Positions 57,915 through 64,000 of a DNA stretch of 64,000 nt are shown piece by piece. Under the pieces are notes generated by a model. The model was not told the origin of the DNA and did not search any database. It saw only the letters and a list, made by a program, of their open reading frames with translations. How positions within the stretch are numbered: the first letter of the stretch is position 1; each line of letters begins with the position of its first letter. Where the stretch lies: contig NZ_JAJIRP010000004.1 of assembly GCF_025717555.1 (NCBI RefSeq), positions 187,426-251,425 on the forward strand, in the 5' to 3' direction. Both the position numbers and the translations under genes were made by a program. The stretch comes from Paucibacter sp. B2R-40 (GTDB lineage Bacteria; Pseudomonadota; Gammaproteobacteria; Burkholderiales; Burkholderiaceae_C).

Positions 57915-59438
57915 ATGACCCAGCACACCCCTGCCGCACCGCACCACGCTCCTGTCGCCGTCGACGAGAACCAACTCATCACCGAGCGCCGCGAAAAGCT
58001 CGCCGCCCTGCGCGCCGTCAATTCGGTGCCCTTCCCCAACGATTTCAAACCCCAGCACCGCGCGCTGCCCTTGAGCCAGCGCTACGGCAATCTGGAAAAT
58101 GAAGAGTTGGAGCCCCAAGCGGTGGCGGTGTCGGTCGCTGGCCGCTTGATGCTCAAGCGGGTGATGGGCAAGGCCTCGTTCGGCACCCTGCAAGACGCCA
58201 CCGGGCGGCTGCAGCTGTTCATCACCAAGGACGGCATCGGCGAAGAAAACTATGCCGCCTTCAAGCATCTGGACCTGGGCGACATCGTCGGCGCGGAAGG
58301 CACGCTGTTCCGCACCAAGACCGGCGAGTTGTCGGTGCGGGTCACCAACTTACGCTTGTTGACCAAGAGCCTGCGGCCGCTGCCGGACAAGTTCCACGGC
58401 ATGGTGGATCAGGAACAGAAGTATCGCCAGCGCTATGTCGACCTGATCACCGACGAGGCCGCACGCGCGCGCTTTGTGGCTCGCTCCAAGGCGGTGTCCT
58501 CGATCCGCAGCTATATGGTCGAGCATGACTTCCTGGAAGTCGAAACGCCGATGCTGCACCCGATCCCCGGTGGCGCCAATGCCAAACCCTTCATCACGCA
58601 TCACAACGCGCTGGATCAGGAAATGTTCCTGCGCATTGCGCCCGAGCTGTATCTGAAGCGATTGCTGGTCGGTGGCTTCGAGCGTGTGTTCGAGATCAAC
58701 CGCAACTTCCGCAACGAAGGCATCTCGGTTCGGCATAACCCTGAATTCACGATGATGGAGTTTTATGCGGCCTACTGGACGCACCATGATCTGATGAACT
58801 TCACCGAGGAAGTTTTGCGCCACGCCGCCCGCGCCGCCACCGGCACGGCGGCCATCAGCTATGCCGGCAAGCCGGTTGATTTGGACAAGCCTTTCGCCCG
58901 TCTGTCGGTGCGAAACTCTTTGGTTGAGCATGCCGGCCTGACGCCCGATGAAGCCGACAACGCGCTGGTCTTGCGCGAGCGCCTGGCCACTTTGGGCGAA
59001 GCAGCACCCAAGCACTGGAACCTGCCCGAACTGCAATTCGGCATGTTCGAGGCGGTGGTGGAAGAAAAGCTCTGGCACCCGACCTTCATCATCGACTACC
59101 CCGTCGAGGTGTCGCCACTGGCGCGCGCTTCGGACGCCAACCCGACCATCACCGACCGCTTCGAGCTCTTCATCACGGGAAGAGAATACGCAAACGGCTT
59201 CTCCGAGCTGAACGATGCCGAGGACCAAGCGGCGCGCTTTCAGGCGCAAGTCTCGAACAAAGATGCCGGCGACGAAGAGGCGATGTTCTATGACGCCGAC
59301 TTCATCCGCGCGCTGGAATATGGCATGCCACCGGCCGGCGGCTGCGGCATCGGCATTGACCGTTTGATGATGCTGATCACCGACAGCCCCTCGATCCGCG
59401 ACGTGATTCTGTTCCCTGCCTTGCGCCGGGAAGCTTGA
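57915..59438 (+). CDS. lysS: Lysyl-tRNA synthetase, class II
   Basis: Charges tRNA-Lys with lysine. The 507-residue protein has an N-terminal OB-fold anticodon-binding domain, then class II motif 1 (FLEVETPML), motif 2 (RNFRNEG) and motif 3 ([10 protein letters not shown]). The length and order match bacterial LysS. It ends 24 bp before an intrinsic terminator shared with the convergent echA-like gene. Confidence 0.96.
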   Translation: MTQHTPAAPHHAPVAVDENQLITERREKLAALRAVNSVPFPNDFKPQHRALPLSQRYGNLENEELEPQAVAVSVAGRLMLKRVMGKASFGTLQDATGRLQLFITKDGIGEENYAAFKHLDLGDIVGAEGTLFRTKTGELSVRVTNLRLLTKSLRPLPDKFHGMVDQEQKYRQRYVDLITDEAARARFVARSKAVSSIRSYMVEHDFLEVETPMLHPIPGGANAKPFITHHNALDQEMFLRIAPELYLKRLLVGGFERVFEINRNFRNEGISVRHNPEFTMMEFYAAYWTHHDLMNFTEEVLRHAARAATGTAAISYAGKPVDLDKPFARLSVRNSLVEHAGLTPDEADNALVLRERLATLGEAAPKHWNLPELQFGMFEAVVEEKLWHPTFIIDYPVEVSPLARASDANPTITDRFELFITGREYANGFSELNDAEDQAARFQAQVSNKDAGDEEAMFYDADFIRALEYGMPPAGGCGIGIDRLMMLITDSPSIRDVILFPALRREA

Positions 59439-59462
59439 TCGATCAATCGAACCCGCACTGGC

Positions 59463-59493
59463 AAAAAAGGCGACCCAAGGGTCGCCTTTTTTT
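59463..59493. terminator. Bidirectional intrinsic terminator between lysS and enoyl-CoA hydratase
   Basis: GGCGACCC (59469-59476) and GGGTCGCC (59479-59486) form a strong stem. It is flanked by six A at 59463-59468 and seven T at 59487-59493, so it can terminate transcription in both directions between the convergent genes. Confidence 0.85.
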
Positions 59494-59510
59494 GTCGCCT
59501 GAGCGAAGCT

Positions 59511-60299
59511 TCAGCTCTGCTTGAATGCCGGCTTGCGCTTGTTGATGAAGGCGTCCATGCCCTCGCGCTGATCATCGGTGCCGAACAGCGCGTGGAAGTA
59601 GCGGCGCTCGACCGCCACACCGTCTTTCAGCGGGCCTTGGTAGGCCAGGTTCACGAGTTCCTTGATCAGCATCACCGAGGGGCCGCTGAAGCCGTTGATC
59701 TGCTCGGCGGCGGCCAAGGCTTCCTCCATCAGCTTGTCGGCAGCCACCACGCGTGACACCAGGCCTGCTGCTGAAGCCTCCGCCGCATCCATCATGCGGG
59801 CGGTCAGCAGCATGTCCATGGCCTTGCTCTTGCCCACCGCGCGCGGCAGGCGCTGGGTGCCACCGGCGCCGGGGATGATGCCCAGCTTGATCTCGGGCTG
59901 ACCGAACTTGGCCGTGTCGGCCGCGATGATGAAGTCGCACATCATCGCCAGCTCACAGCCGCCGCCCAGGGCAAAGCCGGCCACAGCCGCAATCACCGGC
60001 TTGCGCACCTGCAAAATGGTTTCCCAGTTCTTCGAGATCAGGCCGCTTTTGAAGGCGCTGATGAAGGTGTGCGGAGCCATGGTCGGGATGTCGGCACCGG
60101 CCGCAAAAGCGCGTTCCGAGCCGGTCAAGACGATGCAACCGACGCTGTCATCGGCGTCAAAGGCCAGCAAGGCCTGGCCCAGTTCGTCCATCAACTGATC
60201 GTTGAGGGCGTTCAGCTGCTTGGGGCGGTTCAGCGTGATCAGGCCGGTCTTGCGATCGCCGTCGCCACGCAACTCAGAGATGATGCATTCGTAGTTCAT
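59511..60299 (-). CDS. Enoyl-CoA hydratase
   Basis: A 262-residue member of the crotonase family that hydrates 2-enoyl-CoA in beta-oxidation. The oxyanion-hole segment AFAAGADIP and the ALGGGCELAM loop are visible, and the two catalytic glutamates expected of hydratases lie in the GCELAM and FGQPEIKLG regions. The C-terminal KRKPAFKQS is typical. A mitochondrial-type FadB/EchA role is inferred from family only. Confidence 0.9.
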   Translation of the reverse strand: MNYECIISELRGDGDRKTGLITLNRPKQLNALNDQLMDELGQALLAFDADDSVGCIVLTGSERAFAAGADIPTMAPHTFISAFKSGLISKNWETILQVRKPVIAAVAGFALGGGCELAMMCDFIIAADTAKFGQPEIKLGIIPGAGGTQRLPRAVGKSKAMDMLLTARMMDAAEASAAGLVSRVVAADKLMEEALAAAEQINGFSGPSVMLIKELVNLAYQGPLKDGVAVERRYFHALFGTDDQREGMDAFINKRKPAFKQS

Positions 60300-60345
60300 G
60301 GTGTTTCCTTTGAATGATTTGGGGCTAACTATAGAGGGCAGCGGG

Positions 60346-61485
60346 TCAGGGAGCGCCCTGCTTGGGCGCTGCGTTCAGCATCAGGTCGATATAGGTCTGC
60401 TCGTCCTGGCGAATACGCAGACGCACCGGCAGGTATTGCAGCGAGGGGGCAATCCAGACCTCGGCCGTCAGATCCCCGCCGCCGGCTGCTTTGGAGGGCT
60501 TCAAATGCCAAGTCTGCAACGGACCCATCGCCGTTTGCAGCTCTTCCTCGCCCAGTATTTCGTAACGCCACAGGTATTGGCGCTTGGGCAGCACCAAGGG
60601 GATGTCGATCACATGGCCGGCGCGCAGCGGCTCGGCACCGGTCAAGAACAACCTGGTCAGTTGCACGAACTGGCTGGCGGCGTCCTGCACCCCGGACGGC
60701 ACCGGCTCGCGGCTGCCATTGGCCATGGTCACGCTGTCACCGTGAAACAGCAGCGTCGAGCGCCGACGCTGGCTGAACATCACCCGCGTGTCTTCGTCAT
60801 AGCGCTGCGGCGCAATGCCGGCTGGCGTCAGCCGTCCGTCGCTGCTCATGCGGCGCGAAATCAGCGGCGCAAAACTCGGGCCGATCGCCACGTCCAGATG
60901 CATCTGGTAATGCTCTCCTTGCCGTATCCACTCGACTTGAGCGTTGCCGTGCACCTCGCCGCGGTAGTTGCCGCTCAGGCGATAGCTGAGCAAAGTAGAA
61001 GGCGGCCATTCGGGGCCGGGCACGACCTCGTCAATGGCGGAGGCACTGGCTGCCGGCTCAGATGCTGCTGGGCTGGTCTGTGCAAGCTCGCTTGTAGGCA
61101 GGGTGCCAGGCTCGCTGGCTGCCTCTGTCGGTGCTTCTACGACCGCTGGTTCAGCAAACGGTGCACTGGCTCCGGCAGCAGCAATACCGGCAACAGCAGG
61201 CTCAGGCGGAACCTTGGCCTGCGCCGGCCTTGCAACAGGTTTTGGTTTGGCCACGCGCTGCGCCACAGGGGCCGCAGGTCGAGCAGCTTTGAGCTCCCGC
61301 ACATAGCTGACCACCAAGCGTGCTGGCATCGGCGCAGCGGCCTCCGTCCATCCCTGACGCAGGCTATGCACGGCCTCGCCCAGCCAAAGGTGAGCCAGCA
61401 ACACCGGCAGTAGCAACAGAGCCAGCCACCGCACGCGCCTTGCAGTCGATGGCTGTGCTGGCCCGGCCCTCAGCCCGCCAGCCAT
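60346..61485 (-). CDS. DUF3108 domain protein, membrane-anchored
   Basis: A 379-residue protein with one N-terminal membrane segment (about 19-34, LALLLLPVLLAHLWLG) followed by an Ala/Pro/Glu-rich linker (about 55-150) and a periplasmic DUF3108 domain with YRLSGNYRGEVHGNAQVEW. The function is unknown; DUF3108 proteins are common in Burkholderiales envelope proteins. It overlaps the M61 peptidase end by 16 bp, so the start may be coupled. Confidence 0.78.
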   Translation of the reverse strand: MAGGLRAGPAQPSTARRVRWLALLLLPVLLAHLWLGEAVHSLRQGWTEAAAPMPARLVVSYVRELKAARPAAPVAQRVAKPKPVARPAQAKVPPEPAVAGIAAAGASAPFAEPAVVEAPTEAASEPGTLPTSELAQTSPAASEPAASASAIDEVVPGPEWPPSTLLSYRLSGNYRGEVHGNAQVEWIRQGEHYQMHLDVAIGPSFAPLISRRMSSDGRLTPAGIAPQRYDEDTRVMFSQRRRSTLLFHGDSVTMANGSREPVPSGVQDAASQFVQLTRLFLTGAEPLRAGHVIDIPLVLPKRQYLWRYEILGEEELQTAMGPLQTWHLKPSKAAGGGDLTAEVWIAPSLQYLPVRLRIRQDEQTYIDLMLNAAPKQGAP

Positions 61486-63245
61486 GCCTTGCGCAGGCTG
61501 GCGGCGCGTCCCGAGGCCTTGTCGGCCGGGCTCAGAATGACGGGTTCGCTGTGGTCGGCCGATGGCAGCTGAACCAGCAAGGTCAACAAGCGCTGATCGC
61601 GCGCGACCAAGAAACTCAGGTTCAAGATCCCGGGCGCCAAGGTCAGCGCGGCATCATCAAGCCGGCGGATGCGCCAGCCGTTGCAGGCCAGCACCTCGTC
61701 CCCTGCACACAAACCGCCCGCCAGCGCGGCCGAACCGGCCAAGACCTGCTTGATCGACAAGTGGGCCGTCGTGCCCGCACCTGACTCATTGACCCGCAAA
61801 CCCAGCCTTTGTGCCAGCGTCGGTTTGTCGCCGCGCAGTTGTACGCCGAATTGTTCGAACAGCTGCGGCAAGGGCAAATCGCCGCTGCCATGCACCCATG
61901 CGCGGAACTGCTCGGCCAAGGCGCTGCCGCCCAGCTCCGCGATCACTGCCAGCACATCCGCCTCGCTGATGGCCCCTTTTGCGCCCGTCGCCAGCCCTGC
62001 ATGGCTGCGCTGCCACAGCCCAAGCATCAGCTCATCCAAATTACTTGGCGCCGCGTTGGCGCTGCGCAAGCTCAGATCCAGCGCCAGGCCGAGCAATGCG
62101 CCCTTGGTGTAGTAGCTGATGGTGCTGTTGGGTGAGTTCTCGTCGGGGCGGTAATACTTGACCCAGGTGTCAAAGCTGGCTTGCGCCAAGCTCTGTACCT
62201 TGCGCCCAGGCGTTGCCAGCACCGAGTTGTAGGTGGTGGTCAGCAACTTCAAATAGCGCGCCTCGTCGATCAGGCCGCAGCGCACCAGCATCAGCTCGTC
62301 GTAATAGCTGGTGAAACCCTCGAAGAACCACAGCAGCTCGGTGTAGTTCTCCTGCGTGTAGTCCAGCGCTGCGAAGTTGTCGGGCTTGAGCTGTTTGACG
62401 TTCCAGCTGTGAAAATACTCATGGCTGATCAGCCCCAGCAAGCGCACATAGCCCTCGCTCAGCTCGGCCTGCCCCACACGCGGCAGATCGCGGCGCGGAG
62501 CAATCAGCGCGGTGCTGGCACGGTGTTCAAGCCCGCCGTAGCCGTCTTCCACCGCATTCAGAAAGAAAATGTAGCGGCCGAAAGGGGCCAGGCTATGACG
62601 CTTGCCCTGCCAAAATGCCAACTGCGCCTCGCAGATGCGTTGCGAGTCCGCCAATAAACGCTCGCCGTCAAAGACCGGCAAAGCGCCACTCACGACTATT
62701 TTGTGCGGCACGCCGGCGGCCACGAAGTCGCCTTGCCAAAACTGCCCCAGCTCAAACGGGTGGTCGACCAACTCGTCGTAATTTGCCGCCTGGTAATGCC
62801 CATCCGGCGTCTGCGCCATCGCGCTGGCGACTTGCCAGTCCTCGGGCAAGGTGCCAAAGGCGATCACATGGCTATCCTGCTCGTGGCCATGCACACGCAG
62901 GCACAAACCAGTGCCATTGAAGAAGCCCCGGCTGGCATCCAAAAATGCCGCCCGCACCGAGCTGTCAAAAGCATAGACCTGATAGCTCAGCGTCAAGGGC
63001 TCGGAGCCGCTGCAATGCGCCTGCCAAGTGGCCTTGTCCAGCTGCTGCAAAGCCACCGACCGGCCTGCTTGCAAGGCCTCAAGCCCACTCAAATGCCGCG
63101 CAAACTCGCGCAACAAATAGCTGCCCGGAATCCAGGCCGGCAGGCTGAGTTGCTGCAACTCAGCTGGCGTAGCCAGCGTCAGGCTGACTTTGAAGACATG
63201 AGTCTTGGGCTCTGGCAGTTCGATCAGGTAACGGATAGCGCTCAT
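61470..63245 (-). CDS. M61 family glycyl aminopeptidase-like protease
   Basis: A 591-residue metallopeptidase with HEYFHSWNVK supplying the zinc-binding HExxH histidines and catalytic Glu. The N-terminal M61 domain is followed by the protease core, and a C-terminal PDZ domain (HLSIKQVLAGSAALAGGLCAGDEVL) is present. No signal peptide is apparent. It is followed directly by DUF3429 upstream and by the DUF3108 gene downstream. Confidence 0.9.
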   Translation of the reverse strand: MSAIRYLIELPEPKTHVFKVSLTLATPAELQQLSLPAWIPGSYLLREFARHLSGLEALQAGRSVALQQLDKATWQAHCSGSEPLTLSYQVYAFDSSVRAAFLDASRGFFNGTGLCLRVHGHEQDSHVIAFGTLPEDWQVASAMAQTPDGHYQAANYDELVDHPFELGQFWQGDFVAAGVPHKIVVSGALPVFDGERLLADSQRICEAQLAFWQGKRHSLAPFGRYIFFLNAVEDGYGGLEHRASTALIAPRRDLPRVGQAELSEGYVRLLGLISHEYFHSWNVKQLKPDNFAALDYTQENYTELLWFFEGFTSYYDELMLVRCGLIDEARYLKLLTTTYNSVLATPGRKVQSLAQASFDTWVKYYRPDENSPNSTISYYTKGALLGLALDLSLRSANAAPSNLDELMLGLWQRSHAGLATGAKGAISEADVLAVIAELGGSALAEQFRAWVHGSGDLPLPQLFEQFGVQLRGDKPTLAQRLGLRVNESGAGTTAHLSIKQVLAGSAALAGGLCAGDEVLACNGWRIRRLDDAALTLAPGILNLSFLVARDQRLLTLLVQLPSADHSEPVILSPADKASGRAASLRKAWLAG

Positions 63246-63254
63246 CGTGTCGTT

Positions 63255-63716
63255 TCAACTTCCGGCCGCAGCCAAAAAGCAGCACAGGGCCGCCACCGCA
63301 CTGAGCCGAAAACGCAAAGTCAACCAGGCCGCCGCACCCAGCGCCGGATAGAGCCGGCGATCGACCAGATAGCACACGATCAACATCACGCCGTGTAACA
63401 CCAAGCCGGCATAGGCCGGCATCACCAGCGCCACCCAGGCACCCAGCGAAGGCAGCACGCCCCAGACAAAGGGCTGCGCCGAAGCTTCGACCTGCCTGAA
63501 GCCCAAACCCCAGTAAATGCCGCCCAAAAACGAGATGATCAGCGCGGCGTAGGCCGACAAAGCGAAACTGATCCAGGCGTGCGCTTCGGCGTCACGCCCA
63601 CCCACCAACCAGACCAGCGCCGCCCCAATGACAAAGGGCAAAAGCCCCAGATGGCCCAGGCGCAGCGCCAGTGGATTCAGCGGCAATGGCTGGTGAGCAG
63701 TGGCGGCAACAGGCAT
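63255..63716 (-). CDS. DUF3429 membrane protein
   Basis: A 153-residue integral membrane protein with about five hydrophobic segments and GGIYWGLGFRQ, the typical DUF3429 signature. The function is unknown. It starts 42 bp from the DsbC-like gene end, and ends 9 bp before the M61 peptidase start. Confidence 0.8.
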   Translation of the reverse strand: MPVAATAHQPLPLNPLALRLGHLGLLPFVIGAALVWLVGGRDAEAHAWISFALSAYAALIISFLGGIYWGLGFRQVEASAQPFVWGVLPSLGAWVALVMPAYAGLVLHGVMLIVCYLVDRRLYPALGAAAWLTLRFRLSAVAALCCFLAAAGS

Positions 63717-63758
63717 GTGCTCAGACTCCGGGGCTGGTGAACAGAGAGGACGCTTGTA

Positions 63759-64000
63759 TCAAGACTTGCCCAGCGCCTGCAGGCGCTTTTCCAATTGCTC
63801 GGCACTTAGAGCACCCGGAGCGCGGCTACCGTCTTCAAAAATGATCGCCGGTGTGCCGCTGACATGGCTGCGTTTGGACAAGGCAAGATTGCGCTCGATC
63901 GCGCTGTCGTCGCAAGCACCCACGGGCTTGGCCGGTGCCTTGCCGTCGAGCATCCAGGCACGCCAGGTGGCGGTCGTGTCCTTGGCGCACCAGACCGAGC
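63759..64000 (-). CDS. DsbC-like thiol:disulfide interchange protein (C-terminal end, partial)
   Basis: The last 80 residues or so of a periplasmic disulfide isomerase; its N-terminus and CXXC motif lie beyond the window. The segment VWCAKDTTATWRAWML followed by GACDDSAIERNLAL and SGTPAIIFEDGSRAPG matches the cis-Pro-containing (GTP) C-terminal part of DsbC/DsbG. It ends with LEKRLQALGKS. Confidence 0.87.
   Translation of the reverse strand, partial: SVWCAKDTTATWRAWMLDGKAPAKPVGACDDSAIERNLALSKRSHVSGTPAIIFEDGSRAPGALSAEQLEKRLQALGKS

Overview
The window looks like a chromosomal segment of a GC-rich betaproteobacterium of the order Burkholderiales, probably near the Rubrivivax/Roseateles/Leptothrix group. 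This is inferred from GC-rich coding sequence, the gene order nagZ-acpS-pdxJ-recO-era-rnc-lepB-lepA-mucD and fabF-acpP-fabG-fabD-fabH-plsX-rpmF, and the exopolysaccharide-type genes. No rRNA, tRNA or CRISPR array was seen.

Layout. (1) 1-1172: the end of a sensor kinase and its FixJ-like response regulator. (2) 1180-19438: a long minus-strand housekeeping block for peptidoglycan recycling, holo-ACP synthesis, vitamin B6, recombination, ribosome biogenesis, signal peptidase, EF4, periplasmic protease and fatty acid synthesis. A 563-bp gap between lepA and mucD holds four DnaA-box-like 9-mers, three of them exactly 11 bp apart, and an intrinsic terminator. The sigma-E genes usually found between fabF and mucD are absent. 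(3) 19508-22425: maf, an RsmI-like methyltransferase and rhlE. (4) 22453-57810: a large surface polysaccharide region. Its left half reads rightward: outer-membrane exporter, Wzz, MarR-type EPS regulator, CDP-sugar genes, split transketolase, sugar SDR, flippase, glycosyltransferases, a probable polymerase and an acyltransferase. Its right half reads leftward: WbpB/WbpD/WbpE, aminotransferases, a second flippase, GT4 enzymes, a PglC-like initiating transferase, a PglF/WbpM-like dehydratase and three GT2 enzymes. The halves converge on decayed insertion sequences (an IS21 remnant nested in an IS5 remnant, 39480-42042) and are markedly AT-rich around that point (about 34.4-45.0 kb). (5) 57915-64000: lysS, enoyl-CoA hydratase, a DUF3108 protein, an M61 peptidase, a DUF3429 protein and the end of a DsbC-like protein.

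How the genes work together. rfbF, rfbG, rfbH and the RfbI/DdhD reductase form a complete route from glucose-1-phosphate to CDP-4-keto-3,6-dideoxyglucose. No recognisable abequose, paratose or ascarylose enzyme follows. Instead a two-subunit transketolase and an SDR reductase are translationally coupled to them. I infer that a two-carbon unit may be added to the 4-keto sugar, giving a branched-chain sugar analogous to yersiniose but made by a transketolase. In the right half, WbpB-WbpE-WbpD would make UDP-GlcNAc(3NAc)A from UDP-GlcNAcA, and the PglF-like dehydratase, aminotransferase and PglC-like transferase could make and attach an initiating amino sugar. Two flippases and two classes of initiating transferase suggest two polysaccharide systems or a mosaic locus.
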